64,000 nt of DNA, from assembly GCA_963803085.1 (NCBI GenBank), contig CAWDLE010000010.1:62001-126000 (forward strand). The letters are read 5' to 3'. Within the stretch, counting starts at the first letter, position 1. The number at the start of each line of letters is the position of its first letter. The position numbers and the translations under genes were made by a program. Under the pieces are notes generated by a model. The model ran no database searches. It was not told where the DNA came from and saw nothing but the letters and a program-made list of their open reading frames with translations. The stretch is from JACVRW01 sp963803085. Its GTDB lineage: Bacteria > Actinomycetota > Thermoleophilia > Solirubrobacterales > Thermoleophilaceae. This document shows, in pieces, positions 9,407 through 17,428 of this stretch.

Positions 9407-10719
9407 TAGGCTGCGTCCGCTAGGTCCCGGTCGCGCAGCCGGAGCTCCGAAGCGCCCGCCAGCGCCTCGAGCGCGGCGATCAGCGAATCGACCTCGGCGT
9501 CGGTGTTGGCCGCGGTTAGCTGGACCCGGAAGCCAACCTCTTCCTTGGGTACCAGCGGATACGCCGCCAGGGTCACGTAGATGCCGTTGTCGAACAGAAA
9601 GCGCCCAACCGCGTCGATGCGCTGGTGGTCCCGCAAGGGGATCTCGATGATCGGCAGGCCGGAGTGGTTCGGCGTCTCGATTCCGAGCTTCCCGAGGCTG
9701 GTGAGCACACGATCCGTGAGTCGCCACACCTTGGCCCGCAGGGCATCGCCACGCGCCTCGTTGACGTCGAAGCCGGCAAGGACCGTCGCCAGCGATGCCG
9801 TCGGTGACGGGCCGGAGTAGAGGTACGGCGGCGCCGCCACCTTCAGGAGGTCCTTCACATCGGTCGGGCAGGCGATGAACGCCAGCAGCGACGAGTAGGC
9901 CTTCGAGAATCCGCCGACCAGCACGACATTGTCGTACGTCTCGTCGACGTGCCGGACGATGCTGTTGCCACGGCTGCCGTAAGGGCACGACTCGTCCGGC
10001 GCGCGCTCGCCGATGACGCCGAAACCGTGGGCATCGTCGACGTAGAGCAGGGCGCCGTGGCGGCGTGCGACTGCGGCGAACGCCACGAGGTCCGGCGCGT
10101 TGCCGGTCATGCTGTTGACGCCGTCCATGCACACCAGCCGCGTCGGGTCGCGCTCGGCGGAGAGCAGAGCATCGAGATGATCGGGATCCTCGAAGCGAAA
10201 GCGCCGGACCGCCGCGCCCCGCGCCTTCGCGATCTGGCAGCCGTCGTAGATGGTCTTGTGCGCGCGGGCGTCCAAAAAGATCGTCCCGGAGGCGGCCAAC
10301 AGCGGGATCACCGACATGTGGATGTGAGTGATCGTCGGCAGGACGAGCGAGTCTTCGGAACCGAGAAGCGCTGTTAGCCGCTCCTCGATCTCCTCGTACA
10401 GCACCGGGCTGCCCAGCAAGCGCGACCAGCTCGGGTGCGTGCCCCATTGGTCGAGGACTGCGGGGACCCGCTCGATGATGTCGCGATCCAGATCGAATCC
10501 GAGGTAGTTGCACGACGCGAAGTCAGCCAGCCACTGGTCGCCCACTCGAATCATCCGTCCGTCGATCTCGTCGATGACGGCATCCATCATTGGGTGCGAC
10601 GCCTTCAGCGCGGATAGGTCGCTCACTGTCGCGAGCCAATGCTCTAGCCACGGCCGACGGCTGACCGGCTGCGCCGCGGTACGGACGCTGCTCGCTTCCC
10701 GTGTGTCGGCCGCGTTCAT
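9406..10719 (-). CDS. Alpha-oxoamine synthase family PLP enzyme (AONS/KBL/CqsA-like)
   Basis: A 437-residue fold-type I PLP enzyme of the group that condenses an acyl-CoA with an amino acid (8-amino-7-oxononanoate synthase, 2-amino-3-ketobutyrate CoA ligase, serine palmitoyltransferase, autoinducer synthase CqsA/LqsA). Visible motifs are NYLGF (71-75), the SRLLGSPVLYEELE-like loop (99-112), DDAHGFG (228-234) and the PLP lysine in GGFSKAYSS (Lys273). No biotin genes are nearby. The ATG at 10719 has no good ribosome site; a GTG 24 bases upstream (10743) follows AAGAAGGGGG and is a credible alternative. The next gene starts inside its stop codon. The context suggests synthesis of an aminoketone or hydroxyketone-like signal, which is inference. 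Confidence 0.85.
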   Translation of the reverse strand: MNAADTREASSVRTAAQPVSRRPWLEHWLATVSDLSALKASHPMMDAVIDEIDGRMIRVGDQWLADFASCNYLGFDLDRDIIERVPAVLDQWGTHPSWSRLLGSPVLYEEIEERLTALLGSEDSLVLPTITHIHMSVIPLLAASGTIFLDARAHKTIYDGCQIAKARGAAVRRFRFEDPDHLDALLSAERDPTRLVCMDGVNSMTGNAPDLVAFAAVARRHGALLYVDDAHGFGVIGERAPDESCPYGSRGNSIVRHVDETYDNVVLVGGFSKAYSSLLAFIACPTDVKDLLKVAAPPYLYSGPSPTASLATVLAGFDVNEARGDALRAKVWRLTDRVLTSLGKLGIETPNHSGLPIIEIPLRDHQRIDAVGRFLFDNGIYVTLAAYPLVPKEEVGFRVQLTAANTDAEVDSLIAALEALAGASELRLRDRDLADAA

Positions 10720-10834
10720 TAGGGAGGATTTCGACCGATCCACCCCCCTTCTTGAACGTTCTGGTACAAGCCACCGCGGTGCCCGGCCCCACGGCAACCG
10801 CCGGATGGGTGTCGTTAAGCGCGCCGGCTACGGC

Positions 10835-11432
10835 TTATCGAGGTGGAGCGCCGAATGTGCGCAGGACGTGCTCCAGGGTCGAGGCGAGCAGTTCATGCGT
10901 CGCCTCGCGGGTGGCCTCGCCTCGTAGCCAGCGGCGCGTCGCGGAGCGGTTGAGCGCGGTCCAGCACTCGAGCGCGAAGCGCAGCCGCGGCGAGTCCTGC
11001 GCGATGTCGGCGTGGCGAGCCGCGACCAGCGCGACGGCGCGGCGCACGAGGTCGGTCACGACGCGTCTCACGTCGGGGTCGGCGATGTCCTCGCCGTGGG
11101 CGATCGTGCCGAGCCAGATCGTGCGGTTCTGCTCGGTCCAGTCGAGCCAGCGCGACACGTCATCGGCCACGCGCGCACGAGCGCTGCGACCCACGGGCGG
11201 CGGGAGTTGTTCCTCTCGCAGGGCGCCGAGCTCGCTCGAGCAGCCCGATGTAGACCTCCTTACGGCCGCCGAAGTAATGGTGCACGAGCCCGCGGGTGAC
11301 GCCGGCGGAGCTCGCGATGTCCTCGATCGAGACCTCGTCGTAGCCGCGCTCGGCGAACAGCGCGTTGGCCGCGTCGAGGATCTGGTCGCGCCGCTCCCCG
11401 GGATCGAGGCGGTGGAACCTTGGCGTGCTCAT
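10835..11432 (-). pseudogene. TetR-family regulator, split by a +1 frameshift
   Basis: The N-terminal helix-turn-helix (residues 15-62, ILDAANALFAERGYDEVSIE and VTRGLVHHYFGGRKEVY) is in one frame from ATG 11432, and the ligand-binding domain (DVSRWLDWTEQNRTIW onward) in another frame down to the stop at 10835. Reading across an extra base between about 11228 and 11240 joins them into one ordinary TetR protein of about 198 residues. Unless this is an assembly error, no full-length repressor can be made. It sits about 90 bases upstream of the synthase-GGDEF/EAL-MFS genes on the same strand and is preceded by a divergent promoter with an inverted repeat, so it probably controlled its own gene and its neighbours. 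Confidence 0.8.
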
Positions 11433-11438
11433 AAGGGG

Positions 11439-11491
11439 AGTGTAAATGTTGTTGGCGCTCCGTCAAGAGACTGTTATCATCTCGCCAACAA
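11439..11491. promoter_or_regulatory. Divergent promoters framed by an inverted repeat
   Basis: Arms TTGTTGGCG (11449-11457) and CGCCAACAA (11483-11491) are perfect inverted repeats with 25 bases between them. Rightward, TTGGCG (11452-11457) and TATCAT (11475-11480) are spaced by 17 bases, a good sigma70-type promoter towards the secreted-protein gene at 11684. Leftward, TTGACG and TACACT (11444-11439) are spaced by 16 bases and would start transcription at about the TetR start codon, implying a leaderless message. A TetR-type repressor bound to the arms would block both. Promoter calls are by motif and spacing only. Confidence 0.5.
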
Positions 11492-11683
11492 GGGCCGTGA
11501 CCCGCTCTGCGTGTTGGCAGGGGTCGTTCGGCCAGCCGCAGTGGAGCGGTGCAAGCGCTCCAGCTGACCGGCCGCTGACGAATCCGGACGGACGACCGAC
11601 CAATTACCGGTGGGCCGTGCCGCCCGGCGTTCGCCAGGGATCAACCAGTCCCGACCTCCAACCCATAAAAGGACGTTTGCTAA

Positions 11684-12789
11684 ATGCGTAAATTCATGAC
11701 CGCAGGTACGGCGCTCGCGCTGTCGCTTGCATTTGCAGCAACCGCTCAGGCGGATACAACACGACGACGTTCACGGCTTCGCTGACGGAAGCGTCAACGG
11801 TCAGGGCGGCTGGACGGCTGATGCCACTTACGACCAGGCTGTTCGAAGACGGCCGGAGCAAGGCGCTCCGTATTTCGCACCGATGTCACCGATGGCAGCT
11901 TCGCTGGCATGCCCACTCCGCTAGCCGGTCGCCAACGGCAGGCGAGACCGAGGCCAGACAACGTTCTCGTACAACAGTTCACCTTCAGGCTGCTGGTAAC
12001 TCAGCGGGCGCGGCTTGCCGTGAGCATCAGCCCGACTGGTGCAGCGGCTCGCGAATGAGCTACGTGCGCCTCGAGGACAGCGTTGACGGCGTGCAGTCGT
12101 TTTCCTCGATGCTCACAGTTCGGCGCTCCAGCGAATCGCCACGCTGGACCGTTCGGTCGCGCACACGATCAAGTTCGAGACTGACGTTCGTCAGGGCGAC
12201 CGACAACGAAGTGTCCGCTTATCATCGACGCATCCGATGATGCGCGGTGCTGTCTGGGAGAACTAGTACCGATATCGACGCTGATCAATCCGGCACTGAG
12301 ACAGATCGTCATGGTCATGGTGGCGCATGGCTACTCGCACGGGAACTGACGTGTCAATGCATCGCTGACAGAGGCTTCACTGTTCGACAACGTGACGAGG
12401 AGTTCAACTCTCACGTCGGCACTCCGGCTCCGCTCAACCCGCCTGCCCCCGGCCGCAGCCGGCTCAGAACGGCCCAACGGCACAATGGCACGAACGGTGT
12501 CAACGGCAAGGATGGCGTCACCACCGTCATCCATGACCGTGGCAAGCTGACCGGTAACACGGTCCGCACCCTTCACGCCCGGAAGATCCAGGGCAAGAAG
12601 TTCCTCAGCGTCCGTGCCTCGCTGCGCGGTAAGCGCCTGAACGTTCACGGTCGGACGGTCAAGGTCGATCTCCGTGGCAAGACGGTTGGCAACTACAACG
12701 TGGTCATGGTCGCGAAGTACAAGAGCAAGAGCACCGGCAAGATTCACACCGAGCGCACCATTCGGAGCCTGAGCATCTTCCGCAAGTAA
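11684..12789 (+). pseudogene. Secreted GQGGW/collagen-like-repeat protein, multiply frameshifted
   Basis: A good start (ATG 11684, AAAAGGACG upstream) encodes a signal peptide (MRKFMTAGTALALSLAFAAT, cleavage after AQA) and then runs into TGA after 33 codons. The rest of one protein can be followed through several frames: FADGSVNGQGGW and ATYDQAV, then SKALRIS, MSYVRLEDSVDGVQ, SVAHTIKFETDVRQG, FNSHVGTPAPLNPPAP, a Gly/Asn collagen-like stretch (NGTNGVNGKDG) and a basic C-terminal domain ending LSIFRK at 12789. At least five indels are needed to join them into about 365 residues. The whole reads as a decayed exported surface protein with a lectin-like N-terminal half. It is followed by hairpins that look like a terminator. 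Confidence 0.65.
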
Positions 12790-12810
12790 TAGGAGTTATA
12801 CCCTCGGTAA

Positions 12811-12829
12811 GGCGGCGATGAACGCCGCC
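12811..12829 (+). other. GC-rich hairpin after the secreted-protein pseudogene
   Basis: GGCGGCG (12811-12817) pairs with CGCCGCC (12823-12829) across a five-base loop. There is no T-run directly after it; it may stabilise the message end or assist the stronger terminator 20 bases downstream. Confidence 0.5.
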
Positions 12830-12843
12830 TGACGCCAACTGAG

Positions 12844-12881
12844 ACGCAAGCGCACCCCACTTGTTGGGGTGCGTTTTGCGT
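12844..12881 (+). terminator. Rho-independent terminator
   Basis: A nine-base-pair stem CGCACCCCA (12851-12859) and TGGGGTGCG (12865-12873) closes a five-base loop and is followed by TTTT. Outer bases ACGCAA and TTGCGT can extend the stem past a small bulge. It lies 60 bases after the stop of the secreted-protein pseudogene. The outer pairing also makes it usable for the convergent minus-strand gene ending at 12954. Confidence 0.75.
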
Positions 12882-12953
12882 CCGCAGATCGCCGCAAACG
12901 CCGCGTCCCGAACGACGGCCGTCGACGCCGCGCTAAGCGACGGACCTCACGCC

Positions 12954-14023
12954 CTAACGATTGCGGGCGAGGTACCGCTCGCCGGCATGGAGCACCAGCC
13001 GCCGGTGGCGGACGGTGTCTCGAACGACGACCGATCCTTTCGTCACGAGGGTGAGCGTGCCGTCGCAGCGGTCCGCCACGAGCCAGCGCGTGCCGCGCAC
13101 GGTCGCCTGGCTATGGCGACCGTGGGTGCGGAAGCGCCCGCCGTGGTCATGCCCCCACAGATGGTTGGGGCGCCGCCTCCGCGCGTAAGCGGCGGACGCC
13201 GACCCGACGTGCGCGTGCCGGCCCGACCTCGGGCAGGCGCGCCCGCGGAGGTAGAGGTCGACGTAGCCCCGGCGACCCTGGCGCAGCTGGAACCGTCCGC
13301 CGCCGAATCGGCCGGTCTGGGTGTGCCCGGAGGGCAGCGCAGACGTGAGCGCGATCGTCGCGTGGCTCGCGTCGATCTCGGTTTCGAGCGGAACCTCGGT
13401 GTCGGTCGCCAGCCGCACGAACCTGCCGCTTCCAGGCCGCCGGATCAGAACGCGGCCGGCTACGACATGCACGACTACGCTCGAGCCGAGCGTCGGCCGG
13501 AGTCCGTCTGATGGACTCGCATCGCCGCCGTGGTCCGGCTGGGTGCCGCCGCGTTCGGAAACATCCTGCGTCGTGGCAGGGGGGTCGAGTACTGGTCGTC
13601 GGGAGAGGCGGTCGTGAAGGTGTGGTCAGACCCAACGGTCTTGTCCTTGGTCCCGCCGCCGTTCCACGCGACGATGCGGAAGTGATACGTCAATCCGGCC
13701 GACAGCCCGGTGATCTCGGCGGACACCGCCTGCCACGCCTTGGACTTGGGAAGCGTCGTTTGGGCCGTCACGGCGTCGTACGCCGTGCTCGTGCCGTACT
13801 CGAAGTAGTACGTCGTCGTCCTGTCGCTCGGGTTGATCGAACCCTGCAGAATCGCGCCTGACTGCGTCACGTTCGTGGGATCCCCATAGAGCACGCCGGG
13901 CGCAGCGGCGAGCGCCGTGCCCACGCTCACGAACAGCACGGCAGCCACCGTCACAAGCGCGAGTCGACCTCGACGAGCCATGCGGATGCATCGACGTGCC
14001 AGCGCGGCCGCTCGAACGGACAT
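12954..14023 (-). pseudogene. Secreted Fn3-like/FecR-like protein, frameshifted in a C6/G6 tract
   Basis: The N-terminal part (from ATG 14023) has an arginine-rich start, a signal peptide (LALVTVAAVLFVSVGTALA) and one fibronectin-like module of the kind with YFEYGTSTAY and GLSAGLTYHFRIVAWN, then leaves its proper frame. The correct continuation (PATTQDVSERGGTQPDHGGD, then LGSSVVVHVVAGRVLIRRPG) is in another frame and runs to 12954, forming a FecR-like beta-rich C-terminal domain (GRVLIRRPGSGRFVRL to RWLVADRCDGTLTLV). Restoring one C in the six-C tract at 13579-13584 (G on the plus strand) joins both into about 356 residues. Homopolymer position means sequencing error, slippage or phase variation are all possible. 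It would act outside the membrane, function unknown. Confidence 0.7.
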
Positions 14024-14274
14024 CCGTCCAACCCCGGCGCTGAGAGGAGTCAGGTCCTTCGGCTCGCGCCGCCTCGGCTAAGGATCCCCTAAAAGGGAGT
14101 GACCGCCGGGTAACCGCCGCACCATTGGGGTGTCATCTATGGCGGCAGGGGGGGACCATCCAGGGTCCTCATGGCGGGCAGGACCTTCATGCGGGTTCTG
14201 CCGCGCCAATTGCTGGTTGAGCCGTGCGGAGGCGGCTTCCCGCCCCGACAACGACAACCGAAGGAACCCCCCAA

Positions 14275-14331
14275 ATGAAGGTCCTGAGGATCACCGGCAT
14301 CGTGTTCGGTTCGCAGTTCGTGGTGCCATGA
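14275..14331 (+). other. 18-codon leader-like ORF
   Basis: ATG 14275 has a strong site (GAAGGAACCCCCCAA) and encodes MKVLRITGIVFGSQFVVP before a TGA that overlaps the next ATG as ATGA. The sequence begins like a signal peptide. It may be a translated leader coupling to the following small ORF, or the start of a broken exported protein. Weak evidence beyond the ribosome site and overlap. Confidence 0.3.
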
Positions 14332-14537
14332 GCCCGCGCAAGTTGGACGACCGCCAGGTGGCGAACAACCGCACGAGGCAGCGCCGAGTCCGAAAAGCCC
14401 TCGCGGCCGCGCGCGGCATCAGCGTTGCGCCCCGGCGCCTGGTCAACAACTCCGTTATGGACGAGGTGTCGCTAGCCGAACGCATCCGCGCGGCTGGAGG
14501 ACGTACCGGCGGCTCGACAAGTTCGAAACCGCGCTAG
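14328..14537 (+). CDS. Small basic hypothetical protein
   Basis: A 69-residue arginine-rich frame (MSPRKLDDRQVANNRTRQRR at the start) begins in the ATGA overlap with the short leader ORF and ends 83 bases before the Calx-beta gene. I see no domain. Codon use is moderately GC-biased at the third position, so it is plausible coding sequence, but it could also be the debris of a broken gene whose signal peptide is the upstream ORF. Confidence 0.3.
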   Translation: MSPRKLDDRQVANNRTRQRRVRKALAAARGISVAPRRLVNNSVMDEVSLAERIRAAGGRTGGSTSSKPR

Positions 14538-14620
14538 GTCACAGATTCCGGGGACCACGCCGGTATCGTGTCCGCGCTGGGCTACGGGAAGTCAACGGCT
14601 GGCCGGACAGGAGGCCCGAG

Positions 14621-16093
14621 GTGAGTTTGAGACAGAAGTCCGGCCCACGTACCCTGGCCGCCCTCGTGGTCTGCGTCGCTGGCGGGACGCTGGCCCCGAG
14701 CAGCGCCTCGGCAGCTGCTGTCCTACGCATCGGCACCGGGGCGAACGCGGCCGCGATCCAGGCTTCGGTCGACCAGTTCCGCGCCGACCTGGGCGGCGCG
14801 AACAACGGCACTGGCGGCACGTTCCCGAGCGGGCGGCGCGAGATCAACTGGGACGGCGTGCCCGACAGCAACGCCGAGCCGAACAATCTGCCGTTCAACT
14901 TCTTCAACGTGACCTCACCTCGGGGCGCGGTCTTCCAATCGGCGGCCAACATCGGCGGGCAGCACACCTTCAGGGTGAGCGCGGATTCGAGCAATCCGAC
15001 AATGACCGCGCCCAAGTTCGGGAATATCAATGCGAACTATCCGGGGATCTTCATCCCCTTCAGCGCTGAGCGACTGTTCAGGGCTGTCGGCTCCACCACG
15101 GTCGACGTACAGTTCTTCGTGCCCGGCACGACCATCCCGGCGACCGTCAGCGGATTCGGGGCGGTCCTCACCGACGTCGACGGGAGCTCGTACATGGAGG
15201 GCTACGCCGCCGACGGGACAAAGCTGGCCGGCTTCGGTGTCAACTCCTTCAACAACGGGCTCTCCTTCCTGGGCTTCTCTTTCAACGCAGGAGAGCGGAT
15301 CGCCCGAGTGCAGATCGGCGCGGGGAACGTGCCGCTGTCCGCCAGCAACACGGACGGCGTGAGCGGCGCCGACGTCGTCGCGATGGATGACTTCATATAC
15401 GGCGAGCCGCAGCCCGAGCCGAGCACGTTTCGCTTCGCCGAGTCGCAGTTCACGGGCGGCGAGGGCGGCAGCGCGACGGTCTCGGTCGTGCGCTCAGGCC
15501 CGGGGAGCGCAAGCGTCGACTTCGCGACCGCCGACGGCACGGCCGGAGCCGCGGACTACACCCCCTCGTCTGGCACGCTGTCCTTCGCGCCGGGCGAGAG
15601 CGTCAAGACGATCTCCGTTCCGCTTGCCGCTGACGATCAGGCCGAAAGCGACGAAACCGTGAACCTCACGCTGTCGAACCCGGTCGGCGGCTCGCTCGGC
15701 GCTCCGGCGAGCGCGACGCTGTCGATTGTGGACCGGCCGCCGGCGGCCGACAGGACCCGGCCGACCATCGCTCTCGGGCGGATTCTCTCGCGCATGAAGC
15801 TCGCGGGGTTCCGCCGCGGGGTAGTGGTGCGAGTCAGGCCGAGCGAGCCCAGCACGATCGACCTCGAGCTGCTGGGCACCGCGAACCGCGCGGTCGTGTC
15901 CCGCCTGGGAGACGTGACGCTCGCGTCGAAGCATCTGCGTCGGGCCGGCGGCAGGCGCACGGTGCGGCTGCGCCCCAAGCCGCGTTTGCTCTCCTCGTCG
16001 CGCCGTGGGTTCACCGCGCGGCTGCGGGTGACGGCGACCGACGCGGCGGGGAACAGGAGGGTCGTCCAGCGACGAATCCGCATCGTCCGCTGA
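14621..16093 (+). CDS. Secreted protein with one Calx-beta domain
   Basis: GTG 14621 follows AGGAGG at ideal spacing. The 490-residue product has a signal peptide ending SSASA, a beta-rich region of about 230 residues (contains INWDGVPD, TFRVSADSSNPTMTAPKFGN and VVAMDDFIYGEPQPEPS, the pattern of PEP-type exported proteins), one Calx-beta domain at about 268-370 (VDFATADGTAGAADYTPSSG, DETVNLTLSNPVGG) and a basic beta-sandwich C-terminus (residues 375-490). Calx-beta domains bind calcium in other proteins and commonly occur in adhesins. No LPXTG or PEP-CTERM anchor is visible. The middle part resembles proteins of this class found beside other surface genes, and the second Calx-beta gene lies 2 kb downstream. 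Confidence 0.8.
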   Translation: MSLRQKSGPRTLAALVVCVAGGTLAPSSASAAAVLRIGTGANAAAIQASVDQFRADLGGANNGTGGTFPSGRREINWDGVPDSNAEPNNLPFNFFNVTSPRGAVFQSAANIGGQHTFRVSADSSNPTMTAPKFGNINANYPGIFIPFSAERLFRAVGSTTVDVQFFVPGTTIPATVSGFGAVLTDVDGSSYMEGYAADGTKLAGFGVNSFNNGLSFLGFSFNAGERIARVQIGAGNVPLSASNTDGVSGADVVAMDDFIYGEPQPEPSTFRFAESQFTGGEGGSATVSVVRSGPGSASVDFATADGTAGAADYTPSSGTLSFAPGESVKTISVPLAADDQAESDETVNLTLSNPVGGSLGAPASATLSIVDRPPAADRTRPTIALGRILSRMKLAGFRRGVVVRVRPSEPSTIDLELLGTANRAVVSRLGDVTLASKHLRRAGGRRTVRLRPKPRLLSSSRRGFTARLRVTATDAAGNRRVVQRRIRIVR

Positions 16094-16194
16094 AGCCTCA
16101 CTAGCGCTTTCGCGTAGCTGGAGGCTGGCCTGCCCTCCCGGATCGCCCGATGCGGGTGAAGACGGGTTCGTGCAGGGTGAGAGAGTGGGTCGCT

Positions 16195-16611
16195 ATGAAG
16201 CGATCGCTGAGCCTCGTGCTCCTGTTAGGGACCCTGCTGGGCGCGTGTGGGGAGTCCGACGAGGAGCAGGCGCAGGACGCCGTCTGCGATGCGCGCGCCA
16301 GCATCCAGAAGCAGGTCGAGGAGCTCTCCGGCCTCACGCTCGACACCGCGACGGCGGCGAGCGTGGGGGACAGCCTTACCGCGATCCGGGATGACCTCGA
16401 GCAGATCGCGGAAGCACAGGGAGACCTGAACGACGAGCGCAAGCAGGAGCTCGAGTCGGCGAACAAGGAGTTCAGGTCGCAGTTCCAGTCGATCGCGAAG
16501 GAGCTCAGCACGAGCCTCTCCGTGAGCGGAGCTAAGGAGCAGTTCCAGGCCGCGGTGAAGCAGTTGGCGGACGCCTACAGGCAGTCGTTCGCGGGGGTCG
16601 ACTGCAGCTGA
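16195..16611 (+). CDS. Small helical lipoprotein
   Basis: The frame is open from 16150, but the lipoprotein signal begins at ATG 16195: MKRSLSLVLLLGTLLGAC, with lipobox LGAC and Cys18. The mature 120 residues are almost entirely charged amphipathic helix (SIQKQVEELSG, IRDDLEQIAEAQGDLNDERK) with two further cysteines (residues 29 and 137) that could pair. I do not recognise a family. It would sit on the outer face of the cytoplasmic membrane. The gene stands alone between a Calx-beta protein and a membrane protein, all on the plus strand. Confidence 0.75.
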   Translation: MKRSLSLVLLLGTLLGACGESDEEQAQDAVCDARASIQKQVEELSGLTLDTATAASVGDSLTAIRDDLEQIAEAQGDLNDERKQELESANKEFRSQFQSIAKELSTSLSVSGAKEQFQAAVKQLADAYRQSFAGVDCS

Positions 16612-16663
16612 CCATGGACGCGTGGGGGAATCATGCGCGTCCTTCGGCTAACGACGGCGCCGC

Positions 16664-17404
16664 ATGACCGGGGATGACTCGCGCAGCGAGGTCCGCTTCC
16701 AGAATGTCGGTCACGCCCCCGGCGCCGAGCTGAACACACGCACTCGCCTGGCTCTGCACAAGGCACGCACCGAGGCGGTGGTCGTGCTGACGGTCGACGT
16801 GGCGCTGTTGGGGGGCCTCGCGGCCATAGACGTGGCGAAGGGCTGGGACATCATCAACCTTCCCTGGTGGGCGTGGCTGCTGGTCGCGGCGCCCGCCCTG
16901 CTGCTGATCGTCTTGCTGCTCGTGGCGCCGCTCGCCGAGCTGAGTCCGGGGCGGGTGCGAAATGTCGGGGTCGCGTTGCTCGGCCTCCTGGTCGCCTCCG
17001 ATGCGTTCGCCGTCGGGGTGCTGCTCGCTGCTCTCGCGGGCAGCAGCGCGGCGAGCCTCAGCGCCGGCGAACTGCTGACCCATGGGGCGGTCGTCTGGCT
17101 CACCAACATCATCACCTTCGGGTTGCTCTTCTGGCTGCTCGACGAGGGCGGACCGCGCGTGCGGGCCGAGCGAGGGCGGCACAACCCGGACTTCGAGTTC
17201 CCCCAGGACGCCCGTCCGCGCGGCGGCTGGAGCCCACGACTGAGCGACTACCTCTACGTGTCGCTCACCAATGCCATCGCGGTCAGCCCGACGGACACGA
17301 TGCCCCTCACTCCCAGGGCCAAGGGCCTCATGGCCGTCGAGTCACTTATCTCCTATGCCGTCGTGATCCTCGTCGTCGCCCGCGCCGTCAACGCCCTCGG
17401 CTGA
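16664..17404 (+). CDS. Four-TM membrane protein, function unknown
   Basis: A 246-residue protein with four to five hydrophobic segments (about residues 40-58, 66-90, 98-120, 135-158 and 225-245). Between the last two is SLTNAIAVSPTDTMPLTPRA, a re-entrant-like segment that resembles the pore region seen in DUF1345-type and small ion-channel-like membrane proteins. I cannot assign a transported substrate. It precedes the GAP-family gene by 24 bases on the same strand, so the two are probably one operon. The name is deliberately general. Confidence 0.7.
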   Translation: MTGDDSRSEVRFQNVGHAPGAELNTRTRLALHKARTEAVVVLTVDVALLGGLAAIDVAKGWDIINLPWWAWLLVAAPALLLIVLLLVAPLAELSPGRVRNVGVALLGLLVASDAFAVGVLLAALAGSSAASLSAGELLTHGAVVWLTNIITFGLLFWLLDEGGPRVRAERGRHNPDFEFPQDARPRGGWSPRLSDYLYVSLTNAIAVSPTDTMPLTPRAKGLMAVESLISYAVVILVVARAVNALG

Positions 17405-17428
17405 AGCGCCTGCTCGGAATGAGCTCGA

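Noticed and set aside
6287..10513. A 1408-codon open frame that appears to merge the synthase region with the GGDEF-EAL protein
   Set aside because: The first 369 codons lie antisense-parallel in a different frame inside the synthase gene and have no homology; the true start is the TAATG overlap at 9406.
10741..10760. GAACGTTC palindrome upstream of the synthase gene, considered as a LexA box
   Set aside because: The actinobacterial SOS box needs GAAC-N4-GTTC; here the two halves are adjacent, so it does not fit.
16095..16126. Inverted AGCCTC/GAGGCT arms after the first Calx-beta gene
   Set aside because: Arms of six bases with a 20-base loop and no T-run are too weak to call a terminator.
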